A stretch of 64,000 nucleotides of DNA from SHZI01 sp031409515 (GTDB lineage Bacteria > Pseudomonadota > Gammaproteobacteria > Steroidobacterales > GCA-2729495), in the NCBI GenBank assembly GCA_031409515.1, contig JANNXJ010000045.1, positions 92,532 through 156,531 on the forward strand. Reading direction: 5' to 3'. Shown here piece after piece: positions 54,619 to 63,012 of the stretch; the stretch's first letter is position 1, and each line of letters opens with the position of its first letter. The position numbers and the translations under genes were made by a program. The notes beneath the pieces are model-generated. The model was not told the DNA's origin, did no database searches, and worked only from the letters and a program-made list of their open reading frames with translations.

Positions 54619-55638
54619 TCAAGGCCCAGCCAGAAGGTACGGCCGGACCAGCTCCTCGGACACGGTCCAGAGCCGCGCGGCCAGTTCCCGGTTCTCGCTG
54701 TTGCCGCCAATGGCCACCGGGTTGCAGTCGATGAAGTAGCGGCCTCGCACGTCGGCAAGGCGGGGATCGGCAGCGAGATAACAGATGGTCGAGGCGCCTT
54801 CCGCAGGCGACTTCATGAAAGCGGGTCCCAGGAGGTTGCCCAGAGTTACTGCCCAGCCGGGCGCATGGCGCTGGAGATCAGTGAGCACGGCGCCGGGGTT
54901 CATCGCGTTGGACGTGACCCGGGTGCTGGCCATGCGCTGGGCCAGCTCCAGGGAGAAGAGGGAGTTAGCAAGCTTCGACTGGCCGTAGGCGCGGCTCGCG
55001 TCGTAGTCCCGCTCACCCGAGAGGTTGTCCCACTCGATCGCCGTCTCGTCCGCCCACTTCAGCGCGCTGCTGGAAACCACGACGACCCGGCCCTGGGGCG
55101 CTGCCTGCAGCGGCCCCAGCAGGCGATTGACCAGCAGGAAGTGGCCGAGGTGGTTGGTGACAAACTGCTTCTCCAGACCGTAGGCCTGCTCCAGTTGGGG
55201 CAACGCCATGATGCCGGCATTGCAGACGAGTACGTCGAGGGGCACGCCCAGGGCCTGCACCGCATCGGCACAGGCCACCACAGACGGGAAGTCCGTCAGT
55301 TCCATGGCCAGAGGCGTGGTCCGTCCGGTAACGCTGGCGCAGGCCGCCGCGGCCTTCTCCAGGGTGCGGCCGGTGCCCAGCACGTGGGCACCGCGGAGGG
55401 CGAGTACCCGCATGGTCTCGAGGCCGAGCCCGGAGGTGGCTCCGGTAACCAGTATCGTCCGGCCGGTGAGGTCGAACCCTGCGGTGACTTCCAGAGCCGT
55501 GGAGGCAGCGGTGTAGGGGCTCAGCGGAACACCCGCGGGCCGGACGATCGGCTTCTTGTCCCGCCCCAGATACGCGGCGCCAACGCCTGCCGCGACGACG
55601 GCGGCGGCGCCAGTCAGTAATGCTCGACGGCTGGGCAT
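54619..55638 (-). CDS. Tat-type exported short-chain dehydrogenase
   Basis: A 339-residue SDR with an N-terminal SRRALLTGAAAVVAAGVGAAYLG stretch that resembles a twin-arginine signal. The Rossmann loop TGATSGLGLETM, the NNAG-like CNAGIM and the active pair YGQSK (Tyr...Lys) with preceding SSSALKW (Ser) are intact. Retinol/protochlorophyllide reductase-like in pattern. Substrate unknown. It diverges from the GST gene. Confidence 0.88.
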   Translation of the reverse strand: MPSRRALLTGAAAVVAAGVGAAYLGRDKKPIVRPAGVPLSPYTAASTALEVTAGFDLTGRTILVTGATSGLGLETMRVLALRGAHVLGTGRTLEKAAAACASVTGRTTPLAMELTDFPSVVACADAVQALGVPLDVLVCNAGIMALPQLEQAYGLEKQFVTNHLGHFLLVNRLLGPLQAAPQGRVVVVSSSALKWADETAIEWDNLSGERDYDASRAYGQSKLANSLFSLELAQRMASTRVTSNAMNPGAVLTDLQRHAPGWAVTLGNLLGPAFMKSPAEGASTICYLAADPRLADVRGRYFIDCNPVAIGGNSENRELAARLWTVSEELVRPYLLAGP

Positions 55639-55721
55639 GGGCTTGCTGTTCTCCTGAGCGGGATGGTGGTGGCGAGAGTTTGCCTGAGCTTGTTGCCCGG
55701 CCTGCGCTAATCTGCCGACCC

Positions 55722-56375
55722 ATGCTCCTTCTCTACGGCATCAACCTCTCGACCTTCACCCGCAAGGTGCGCCTGGCCCTGCTGGAGAAGGAGCTGCCCC
55801 ACCGTCTGGAGATCGCCCCCATGGGCTCGGCCAGGGTGAAGGCCCTCCACCCGCTGGGCAAGATTCCGGTGCTCGAGGACCAGGGCATCGCCGTTCCGGA
55901 TTCATCAGTGATCATTGCCTACCTGGAGCGGGCGTATCCGGCCCGGCCCCTCTATCCGGCCGGCGCCCCAGACCTCGCCCGGGCCCTCTGGCTGGAGGAG
56001 TTCGCCGACACCCGCCTCCGGGAAGCCACCCTCACGTTCTTCTCCGAGTACGTGGTGAAGCCGGTATTCCAGGGCAAGCCCACCGATGCAGCGGTCCTGG
56101 CTGCTGCCAGCGGCCCCCGGGATGAGGCCTTCGATTATCTCGAGAAGGAGTTGCCGGCCAGCGGTCTGGCGGTCGGCGCCAGACTGTCGGTCGCCGACGT
56201 GGCCCTGGGCGCCCAGCTGATCACCTATAGCCAGGGCGCAGGGGCCATTGACGCCGAACGCTGGCCCCGGCTGGCGGGCTACCTGGCAGCCCTGCTGGCC
56301 CGGCCGCACTGGGCCACTGTCCATCGCGAGGAGGAGACCGCCCTGCAGGCAGCCCGGGAGCGCCGCCAGCGCTAG
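55722..56375 (+). CDS. Glutathione S-transferase family protein
   Basis: A 217-residue GST. Thioredoxin-like N-domain (LLLYGINLSTFTRKVRLALLEKEL, with Ser/Thr in the active-site region and PLGKIPVLED; then DSSVIIAYLERAYP for glutathione binding) and an alpha-helical C-domain with RLSVADVALGAQL, the conserved Asp hydrophobic motif. ATG 55722 gives the normal start; upstream codons overlap the divergent SDR gene. Probably detoxification or thiol chemistry. Confidence 0.92.
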   Translation: MLLLYGINLSTFTRKVRLALLEKELPHRLEIAPMGSARVKALHPLGKIPVLEDQGIAVPDSSVIIAYLERAYPARPLYPAGAPDLARALWLEEFADTRLREATLTFFSEYVVKPVFQGKPTDAAVLAAASGPRDEAFDYLEKELPASGLAVGARLSVADVALGAQLITYSQGAGAIDAERWPRLAGYLAALLARPHWATVHREEETALQAARERRQR

Positions 56376-56413
56376 ACTGCACTCATCTCATCACCACATC
56401 AGGAGTAGTACCC

Positions 56414-56974
56414 GTGAGCATTGCGCACAAGTGGCTCGAGCAGGAGCCCTGGCCCACCCAGGTGATGCCGAAAAAGCTGCTGGAAAGCCGCATCGAACGG
56501 GTGATGACGCTCACCAATATTGGCTACCTGGGCACTGTGCGCAAGGACGGCTCCCCGATTGTCAGCCCCGTTGAGTTCTACAACGACGGCTTTGCCCTCT
56601 ACATCTTTCCCCAGCCGAACAGCCCCAAGGTCCATGCATTGCGCCGGGACCCCCGGCTGAGCTTTGCCATCGCCAATCCCATGGCCGGCTGGGCGTGCGT
56701 CATGGGTGCGCAGTTCTTCGGCAAGGGCACGTTGCTGGACGTGGACACCCCCGCCTGGGAGCACGGCATGAAGGTCTTCAAGTGGGTTTCGTCCAGCTTT
56801 GAACTGGGCAAGATCAACGCGCAGCCCCCCCGGGGCCAGCTGCTCCGGATCGATCCGGAACGGATCGTGTACACCGAGCACTTCATGCGCAGCGAGGGTT
56901 ACGCGCCCCGCCAGATCTGGACGCCCGGTGGTGACGCACCGAAGGTGGTCCCGGGCCGCAACGCGCCGATCTAG
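56414..56974 (+). CDS. Pyridoxamine 5'-phosphate oxidase-like flavin-fold protein
   Basis: A 186-residue protein of the PNPOx-like split-barrel fold: IGYLGTVRKDGSPIVSPVEFYNDGFALYIF and PKVHALRRDPRLSFAIANPMAG are the flavin-binding strands. True PdxH signatures are missing, so it is a general FMN- or F420-binding member of unknown substrate. GTG 56414 with AGGAG upstream is the start. Stop TAG (56972-56974) touches the palindrome that follows. Confidence 0.85.
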   Translation: MSIAHKWLEQEPWPTQVMPKKLLESRIERVMTLTNIGYLGTVRKDGSPIVSPVEFYNDGFALYIFPQPNSPKVHALRRDPRLSFAIANPMAGWACVMGAQFFGKGTLLDVDTPAWEHGMKVFKWVSSSFELGKINAQPPRGQLLRIDPERIVYTEHFMRSEGYAPRQIWTPGGDAPKVVPGRNAPI

Positions 56975-57057
56975 GGAAATGGGGACATGCCTAATTTCCC
57001 GAGACCAATTGGCCTAGCGATTAAGCCGATGGGAAATTAGGCATGTCCCCATTTCCC
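56974..57057. repeat. REP family A palindrome (two inverted units) between two genes
   Basis: A 27-base arm at 56974-57000 is perfectly reversed at 57031-57057 around a 30-base spacer. Each arm is itself a hairpin: GGGAAAT pairs with ATTTCCC around a loop carrying GGGGACATGC. The same core flanks the RAYT gene, 50 kb away. The right arm lies inside the 3' end of the molybdopterin gene and supplies its last codons. Confidence 0.9.
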
Positions 57058-59201
57058 TGCAGCGGCAGCTTGCGCACCGGCTTGCCCGTCAGCGCAAAGA
57101 GCGCGTTGGCCACTGCCGGGGCGATCGGTGGCACACCCGGCTCCCCGACGCCGGTCGGCGGGTTCGTCGACGGCACGATGTGGACGTCGATGCGCTTCGG
57201 CATGTCCGTCATGCGCAGGGGCGGGTAGCCGTCGAAGTTGCGCTGGTCCACGCGGCCGTCGGTCAGCGTGATCTCGTTGCGGAGCGCGGCGCCGAGGCCA
57301 AAGCCGATGCCGCCCTCCATCTGGGCGCGAATCACGTCGGGGTTCACGGCAACACCGCAGTCCAGGGCGCAGGTGACCCGGTCCACCCGGAGGGCGCCGT
57401 CCACCAGCCGCACCTCGGCCACCTGGGCGACCACCGTGCCAAAGCTCTCCTGCAGCGCCAGCCCCCGGCCGACGCCCGCCGGCAGGGGCGTGCCCCAGCC
57501 CGATTTGGCCGCCACCAGGGTCAGCACGGCAGTGGCGCGGGGATTGTCCTTCAGCAGTGCCAGCCGGAACGTCAGGGGATCCTGACCCGCGCGCCTGGCC
57601 AGCTCGTCCATCAACACTTCCTTCGAGAAGGCCATGTGAGTGTGCTCGACGGAGCGCCACCAGAGCACGGGAATGCCGACCTGGGGGTTGGTCCAGGTCA
57701 CGTGGCAGTTCGGGATCGCGTACTGCTCGGCGGCCGAACCGCCGGTGGCCATCACGTCCACGCCGTTCTTCACCGTGAGGGCCGCAAAGGGCGTGCCGAG
57801 AGTAATGGCCTGGCCCACGATGCGCTGGCGCAGGACAGTCAGCTGCCCGTGGGCATCAAGGCCGGCTTCGAGCCGGTGCAGGTTCATGGGCCGGTACATG
57901 CCGCCCTGGAGATCGTCCTCCCGGGTCCAGATGAGCTTCACCGGGTAGCGGCCACCGGTGGCTTTCGCGATCGCCACGGTCTCCCGGATGAAATCCGAAC
58001 CGGGGTTGGCGCGGCGGCCGAAGCTGCCACCGGAAGCCAGGGTGTGCAGCAGGATCTGGTCCGGCCGGAGCCCCGTCACCGCGGCGGCGTTGAGCACATC
58101 GCCCGACTGCAGCTGGGAACCGGCCCAGATTTCGCAGCGGTCGGCACTGAGCACGCAGGTGGCGCTGAGCGGTTCCAGGGGGGCGTGGGCCAGGTAGGGA
58201 AACTCGAACTCCGCTGCCACACGCGTGGTCGCGGCGGCCAGCGCCGCCTCGGTCGAGCCACGCTGCACCACGTCTAGTGCCTCCCCCGTCTGCGCCAGCC
58301 GCCGGAACTCGGCCAGCAGCGCGCCGGAGCCGCGGGTTTCGGCGGCCGTCTCGTCCCACTCGATGCGCAGAGCATCCCGGCCCCTGATTGCGGCCCAGGT
58401 ATTGTCCGCCAGCACAGCCACGCCCCGGTCGATGGCGACCACCTCGACCACGCCCTTTATGGCCTTCGCGGCACTGGCATCGACGCTCTTCAGGGTGCTG
58501 CCGAAGCGCGGGGGCCGGGCGAGCACGGCGATCTTCAGGCCGGGCAGGCGCTGGTCGATGCCATAGGGCTCCTGACCGCGAGTCTTGGCCGGGCCGTCGA
58601 GGCGCGACAGCCCCTCGCGACCAATCAGGGTGAAGGCGCGCGCAGCTTTCAGGGTGACGGCCTCGGGCACTGGCAGCCTGCCCGCAGCGCCCGCCAGCTC
58701 GCCGAAAGTGGCCCTGCGTGCCGAGGGGGCGTGGGTTACCACACCGGCAGTCACCGTGATCTCTGCCGGCGGCACCCCCCAGCGCGCCGCCGCTGCGCTG
58801 ACCAGCATGGCTCGCGCCGTCGCGCCCGCCTCCCGCAGCTGCACCCAGGAGTTGAAGATGGAAGTGGATCCGCCCGTGCCCTGGAGATGGCCGGTGGGAT
58901 CCCAGGCCAGATTGCCGTAGGCGAGGGGTCCGGTGGGGGAAGACTCAGCGCGAATCTGACTCCAGTCCGCATCGAGTTCGTCTGCGACCAGGGTGGACAG
59001 TCCGGTCCAGACGCCCTGGCCGATTTCCGCGTGCTTGCAAAAAACTGTGACGGTGTTGTCCGGATCGATCCGCAGGAAAGGCATGGTGAAGATCGCTCCG
59101 CGCCCCGCCGCGCCAACGGCCACTCCGCCGAGGGCAAGGCCCGCGCAACCCAGTGTCGTGAGGCGCAGGAATTCCCGGCGACTGGTCGCTGACCGCTTCA
59201 T
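57021..59201 (-). CDS. Xanthine dehydrogenase family molybdopterin subunit (isoquinoline oxidoreductase beta type)
   Basis: A 726-residue molybdenum enzyme subunit with a Tat signal (SRREFLRLTT). HAEIGQGVWTGLSTLVADEL, LARPPRFGSTLKSVD and the GVGEPGVPPIAPAVANALF region carry the molybdopterin and the catalytic Glu, characteristic of IorB-like proteins. ATG 59201 overlaps the stop of the 2Fe-2S subunit (ATGA); no FAD subunit is present, as expected for this type. The last 12 residues (QGNGDMPNFPSA) and the stop are encoded by the palindrome (57021-57057), so the natural C-terminus was probably near RKLPL. Confidence 0.93.
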   Translation of the reverse strand: MKRSATSRREFLRLTTLGCAGLALGGVAVGAAGRGAIFTMPFLRIDPDNTVTVFCKHAEIGQGVWTGLSTLVADELDADWSQIRAESSPTGPLAYGNLAWDPTGHLQGTGGSTSIFNSWVQLREAGATARAMLVSAAAARWGVPPAEITVTAGVVTHAPSARRATFGELAGAAGRLPVPEAVTLKAARAFTLIGREGLSRLDGPAKTRGQEPYGIDQRLPGLKIAVLARPPRFGSTLKSVDASAAKAIKGVVEVVAIDRGVAVLADNTWAAIRGRDALRIEWDETAAETRGSGALLAEFRRLAQTGEALDVVQRGSTEAALAAATTRVAAEFEFPYLAHAPLEPLSATCVLSADRCEIWAGSQLQSGDVLNAAAVTGLRPDQILLHTLASGGSFGRRANPGSDFIRETVAIAKATGGRYPVKLIWTREDDLQGGMYRPMNLHRLEAGLDAHGQLTVLRQRIVGQAITLGTPFAALTVKNGVDVMATGGSAAEQYAIPNCHVTWTNPQVGIPVLWWRSVEHTHMAFSKEVLMDELARRAGQDPLTFRLALLKDNPRATAVLTLVAAKSGWGTPLPAGVGRGLALQESFGTVVAQVAEVRLVDGALRVDRVTCALDCGVAVNPDVIRAQMEGGIGFGLGAALRNEITLTDGRVDQRNFDGYPPLRMTDMPKRIDVHIVPSTNPPTGVGEPGVPPIAPAVANALFALTGKPVRKLPLQGNGDMPNFPSA

Positions 59202-59665
59202 GTGCTCGTCTCCGGCAGGGTGCTGGCGGCCGCGTGAATCGCCGCCCGGATGCGGTAGTAGGTGGCGCACCGGCAGACGTTGCCGCTCATCGCCGCGTCA
59301 ATGTCCGCGTCGGCGGGCCGGGGGTTCGCGGTCAGCAGGGTGACTGCGGCCAGCACCTGACCGCCCTGACAGTAACCGCACTGCACCACGTTCCCCTGGA
59401 TCCAGGCGTTCTGCACGGCCAGGGCTACCGGGCCGGTCAGGCCCTCGATGGTGGTGATGCGCTGGCCCGCCAAGGCACTCACCGGCAGCACGCAGGAGCG
59501 GGTTGCCTGGCCGTTGAGCTGCACGGTGCAGGCGCCGCAGAGCGCCGCGCCGCAGCCATACTTCGTGCTGGTGAGGCCCAGCACGTCCCGGAGCACCCAG
59601 AGCAGCGGCATGGCGGGATCCACGTCCACCTCGACGGTGCGGTCATTGATATTGAGCGTAATCAC
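59198..59665 (-). CDS. 2Fe-2S subunit of the isoquinoline-type molybdoenzyme
   Basis: A 155-residue electron-transfer subunit. First cluster CGAALCGAC with a later Cys, and second cluster CGYCQGG with CRCATYY, as in IorA-like proteins. No signal peptide; it is exported with its Tat partner in known systems. Gene overlaps the molybdopterin subunit, in the same direction, and precedes it in the operon. Natural substrate unknown: members oxidise N-heterocycles such as isoquinoline, and aldehydes or other compounds. Confidence 0.93.
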   Translation of the reverse strand: MITLNINDRTVEVDVDPAMPLLWVLRDVLGLTSTKYGCGAALCGACTVQLNGQATRSCVLPVSALAGQRITTIEGLTGPVALAVQNAWIQGNVVQCGYCQGGQVLAAVTLLTANPRPADADIDAAMSGNVCRCATYYRIRAAIHAAASTLPETST

Positions 59666-59739
59666 ACGGAAACTCCTGCCACACCCTGCCGGACTTATAG
59701 CAGGAACTTCGTGATCTTCAGGCCGCCGGATCCTTCGCC

Positions 59740-60090
59740 ATGCAGACGTTGCCAGTCATCTACCAGAACGCCGGACAGCGCTATTCCGCGCCCCGGTTTC
59801 GCGCCAAGCTCGCCCGGGCTGCCCTGGCGGCGGGACGGGAGGTCGTCGAGAAAGCCCTCTGGCTGTACTTTGCGGCCCAGCGCCCGGAGACGCCGCGCTG
59901 GGCGAAGGCCACTGTCTATGGCGCCCTCGCGTACTTCATCGTGCCGCTGGACGCGATCCCCGACCTGGCGCCCCTCGCCGGCTACACCGACGATCTTGGT
60001 GTGCTGGCCCTCGCCGTGGGCACGATTGCCCGCTACATCGATGGCCCCGTCAAGGCGCAGGCGAGCCGCGTGCTGGCCCGCTGGTTCTGA
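59740..60090 (+). CDS. YkvA/DUF1232 family membrane protein
   Basis: A 116-residue protein with a DUF1232 domain in the second half (VPLDAIPDLAPLAGYTDDLGVLALAVG), the PxDxIPD signature and two membrane segments around 55-95. Its function is unknown. ATG 59740 gives MQTLPVIYQNAG. Transcribed away from the molybdoenzyme genes and convergent with barstar. Confidence 0.9.
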   Translation: MQTLPVIYQNAGQRYSAPRFRAKLARAALAAGREVVEKALWLYFAAQRPETPRWAKATVYGALAYFIVPLDAIPDLAPLAGYTDDLGVLALAVGTIARYIDGPVKAQASRVLARWF

Positions 60091-60106
60091 TTCATTCGGT
60101 TCTGAT

Positions 60107-60520
60107 TCAGGCTTCGAGCACCAGAAACGCCCAGAACGGAATCCCCAGAACGCTCCAGCTGGCGGATGCGTCGCTGAGGATCTCGATGAGCGTGTCGAAG
60201 TCGTCATCCCCCGCTGCCCGAAAATCCCCCAGCTGTTCGCAGATCAGGACGTAGCCCCCGGCTTCCCGCCAGCTGAAGTCGGTCAGACAGTCTGAGAGGG
60301 CATCCCAGTTCTGGCCGTACCAGGCGGGAAACTGCAGTTGCTGGCCAAGACGGGCCAGGACTTCGTTGCTGTCCGTGCACCCGGCGAGGCTGACGCGGAA
60401 CACCGGGAACCCGCTTGCGGCCGCCACCTCCACGAGGTCGGGGATATCGTGGGCCGGCAGGCTGAACACGCCTGCCCCGTCGGCCTGGGGCAGGGTCTCC
60501 GTCAGTTCCTCGCGGTTCAT
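60107..60520 (-). CDS. Barstar-family ribonuclease inhibitor
   Basis: A 137-residue cytoplasmic inhibitor. The barstar core FPAWYGQNWDALSDCLTDFSW (Trp-Asp-Ala-Leu loop that plugs the ribonuclease active site) is at about 65-85, and the C-terminal half follows the normal fold. It starts five bases after the stop of the ribonuclease gene, so the two are one operon and the inhibitor protects the producing cell. Confidence 0.93.
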   Translation of the reverse strand: MNREELTETLPQADGAGVFSLPAHDIPDLVEVAAASGFPVFRVSLAGCTDSNEVLARLGQQLQFPAWYGQNWDALSDCLTDFSWREAGGYVLICEQLGDFRAAGDDDFDTLIEILSDASASWSVLGIPFWAFLVLEA

Positions 60521-60525
60521 CGGGA

Positions 60526-60924
60526 TCAGTTGTCCACGGGACTTACCGCCCGGAAGCTGCGGTAGTGGTCGTCGGTGTAGTACCAGACTGACGGCGGCGT
60601 CCCACCGGTGACGATCCGGCGCGCGCCCCGGTCCGCAGATCCCGGAGTCGGCACGGTGTATTCCCGGTAGTAGCCCCGCGGGGCCGCCGGGAGGTTCTGT
60701 TCCCGGTTCTGAAACACGCTGCCGTCCTGGCGGTAGGGGAACGGTCCGCCCCGCGCGATCAGCTCGAGAGTCTCCCGGGCATCAGCTACATCCTGCGCAT
60801 CAGCGGGAGCCGGAGCCTCTGTCTGGGTTTCGACCGAGACCGGCGGCCGGGTGTCTGCCTGACGCTGCCACAGGGTGGCGGCGCCAATCAGGACCACCAG
60901 GAGGGAAATCAGCAGGCGTCTCAT
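60526..60924 (-). CDS. Secreted guanyl-specific ribonuclease (Sa/N1 type)
   Basis: A small exported ribonuclease with a hydrophobic N-terminus (RRLLISLLVVLIGAATLW) and an acidic Pro-rich linker. The mature domain shows GGPFPYRQDGSVFQNRE, then the catalytic residues Glu (YYREYTV), Arg (GARRIV) and His (DDHYRSFR), matching ribonuclease Sa Glu54/Arg69/His85. ATG 60924 has AGG nine bases upstream; 60933 and 60954 are alternatives. Paired with barstar in an operon. Role: probably competition or nutrient acquisition. Confidence 0.9.
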   Translation of the reverse strand: MRRLLISLLVVLIGAATLWQRQADTRPPVSVETQTEAPAPADAQDVADARETLELIARGGPFPYRQDGSVFQNREQNLPAAPRGYYREYTVPTPGSADRGARRIVTGGTPPSVWYYTDDHYRSFRAVSPVDN

Positions 60925-61026
60925 GAGCCGCATCCTACTCCGGCGTGAGTTCATCGCAGCGGTGACAGGCGCAGAGGATGCACAGTTCGTGGGTCATGGC
61001 CGGGATCGTAGCGAGGCAGCCTGGGT

Positions 61027-62265
61027 TCAGGGTTGCAATCCCCAGGCCTCGGCCACGCGTCCCGGCGGGGCCCGCCGGTCCAGCCACCAGACGAGATACA
61101 GGCAACCCAGCACCGCAGCCAGGGTGCCGATGATGAAGGTGGGCGCGTAGCCCAGCTGGTCTGCAATAAGTGCTGCCGTGAAACTGGCCAGCGTGCTCAC
61201 CACCACGACAACACTGGCGAGCAGCGTGTAGTCGGTGCCCGCGTGCTGCGGTTCCGCGGCATCCATCATTAGTGTGAAGAGCGCCACCGTGGCCATCGTG
61301 CCGATCACGCCCTCCAGCACCGTGGCCGCCCAGAGCAGACCAGGGCCACCGGCGCCGAAGGCGGCGGCGATGTACAGGGAGAAGCAGGCCGCCTGGGCCA
61401 GGCCGCTGATGAGCAGGGCCCATCGCCGGCCGGCCGCGAAGACGAACCAGCCGCCAAACAGTGCACCGATGAGGCTGGTCGTCGAGCCCACGGCGCCTTT
61501 CATCAAGGCAATGGTGCTCAGACTCAGGCCCTGGTCCACCAGGAACGGCCCGAGTAGCGACGTGACCATCTGGTCCCCAAAGCGATAGCAGAAGATGAGG
61601 CCAGCGATGGCGAGCATTCCGGGCTGCAGGGCGCGCCGGACCCAGGCGATGGCCAGCTGCGGGTTGGCGATCCGGGGCTGGTCGGTGGCGGCGGGCGGCT
61701 CCCGCATCCGGATGACCGGCAGGATCGTGAGGGTTAGGAGTCCCGCCATGCAGAGAAACGTGGTGCTCCAGCTGGTGCGGGCGTAGAGCCACAGCAGCAG
61801 TCCCCCGCCCAGGATCATCCCGAGCCGATAGGCCCCGACCTGCACCCCGTTGCCGAGACCCCGCTCTCTCGCATCCAGCATCCGGACGGCCAGGCCGTCG
61901 GTGACCACATCCTGGGACGCGGCGATGAGATTGAACAGAAACGCCGCGGCGAACAGCAGGCCGAAGTGGCTGGCCAGATCGACCTGCGTCAGGAGCAGGG
62001 CGGCGGCGAGGGACGAGAACTGCAGGCCCAGCAACCAGCCGCGGCGCGTGCCTCGGTGGTCGAGCACGGGGGCCCACAGAAACTTGAAGGCCCAGGGCAG
62101 GGACAGCAGACTCAGGGCACTGATGGCCGTGAGCGACAGGCCCGCATCCCGCAGCAGCACGGGGAGCGCGAGGGTAAAGAAGCCGAAGGGCAGGCCCTGC
62201 GCGAGGTAGAGCGCGGAGAGCAGGGTGGCTTTACGGGCGCGGCTAACAGGCAGGAGATCGGTCAC
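61027..62265 (-). CDS. MFS transporter, AmpG-like
   Basis: A 412-residue membrane protein with about 12 helices. FLFNLIAASQDVVTDGLAVRMLD matches the signature of AmpG/acetyl-CoA-transporter-like MFS carriers; AmpG imports anhydromuropeptides for cell-wall recycling, but this protein may carry other solutes. Start ATG 62265. The ribonuclease gene follows on the same strand after about 70-100 bp. Confidence 0.87.
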   Translation of the reverse strand: MTDLLPVSRARKATLLSALYLAQGLPFGFFTLALPVLLRDAGLSLTAISALSLLSLPWAFKFLWAPVLDHRGTRRGWLLGLQFSSLAAALLLTQVDLASHFGLLFAAAFLFNLIAASQDVVTDGLAVRMLDARERGLGNGVQVGAYRLGMILGGGLLLWLYARTSWSTTFLCMAGLLTLTILPVIRMREPPAATDQPRIANPQLAIAWVRRALQPGMLAIAGLIFCYRFGDQMVTSLLGPFLVDQGLSLSTIALMKGAVGSTTSLIGALFGGWFVFAAGRRWALLISGLAQAACFSLYIAAAFGAGGPGLLWAATVLEGVIGTMATVALFTLMMDAAEPQHAGTDYTLLASVVVVVSTLASFTAALIADQLGYAPTFIIGTLAAVLGCLYLVWWLDRRAPPGRVAEAWGLQP

Positions 62266-62359
62266 CAGTCACCAGGTTTATGCGTTAACTGAGCGGCCCG
62301 GGGAGCCCATGGCCACCCCGGGGTTTGCGAGTATGGCCGCGCCGCGCTACAACAGGCCC

Positions 62360-62908
62360 ATGAAACGCAAAAAGCAGGCCGCCAGGAAGACTCCGGCCCC
62401 GGCCTCAACCCGGGTGGCTGGCCGGGCGACGGGCCGCCCGCGGGTGGCCCGGCCGAGTTCCAGGGCCCCGGCGCCCATCTCCGAGCCGCGGTCTTTCGAG
62501 GGCGCCTGCCACTGTGGCGCCATCGAGTTCACCTACACCACGACCCTCCCGCCGCCCCGGTGGCCCGTCAGGCTTTGTCAGTGCTCATTCTGCCGCGGCC
62601 ACGGCAGCCGCTCCACGTCGGACCCGTCCGGCGAACTGCAGTTCCGTTTTGAGCGCCCCGAGTTCCTGCGCCGCTATCGCTTTGCCCTGCGCACGGCGGA
62701 CTTTCTCATCTGCAAGGAGTGCGGCACCTACGTGGCCGCCGTGCTGCTGTCTGGCCGGGGCGCTCAGGGGGTGATCAACCTCAACACGCTCCGTGCGCCA
62801 CCCAAGGGCCTGCGCCCCGGGAAGCCGGTGAGCCACGATGGCGAGTCCGGAGAAGGCCGCCGGGCCCGCCGCGTGCTCACCTGGACGCCGGTGGTTGGGC
62901 CCGTCTGA
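62360..62908 (+). CDS. GFA family protein (glutathione-dependent formaldehyde-activating fold)
   Basis: A 182-residue protein: a Lys/Arg-rich N-terminal tail (KRKKQAARK, basic, about 1-50) and a GFA/CENP-V domain with zinc cysteines in CHCGAI, CQCSFC and CKECG. The domain is 115-120 residues as usual. Function of most members is unknown. ATG 62360 was chosen because upstream codons overlap the divergent carrier gene. Confidence 0.88.
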   Translation: MKRKKQAARKTPAPASTRVAGRATGRPRVARPSSRAPAPISEPRSFEGACHCGAIEFTYTTTLPPPRWPVRLCQCSFCRGHGSRSTSDPSGELQFRFERPEFLRRYRFALRTADFLICKECGTYVAAVLLSGRGAQGVINLNTLRAPPKGLRPGKPVSHDGESGEGRRARRVLTWTPVVGPV

Positions 62909-63012
62909 GCCGGACCACGGGGCTCGCACCCGCTCGGGCGCATCTGCAGGAGCGCTCCACGCTGAGGGGCCGGGTACAATCCAGCTGGATATGCCCCGCC
63001 AAGGTATTCGTC

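Noticed and set aside
60935..60997. 20-residue cysteine-rich frame (CILCACHRC) upstream of the ribonuclease
   Set aside because: Too short, no ribosome site, and it overlaps the ribonuclease leader; probably chance.
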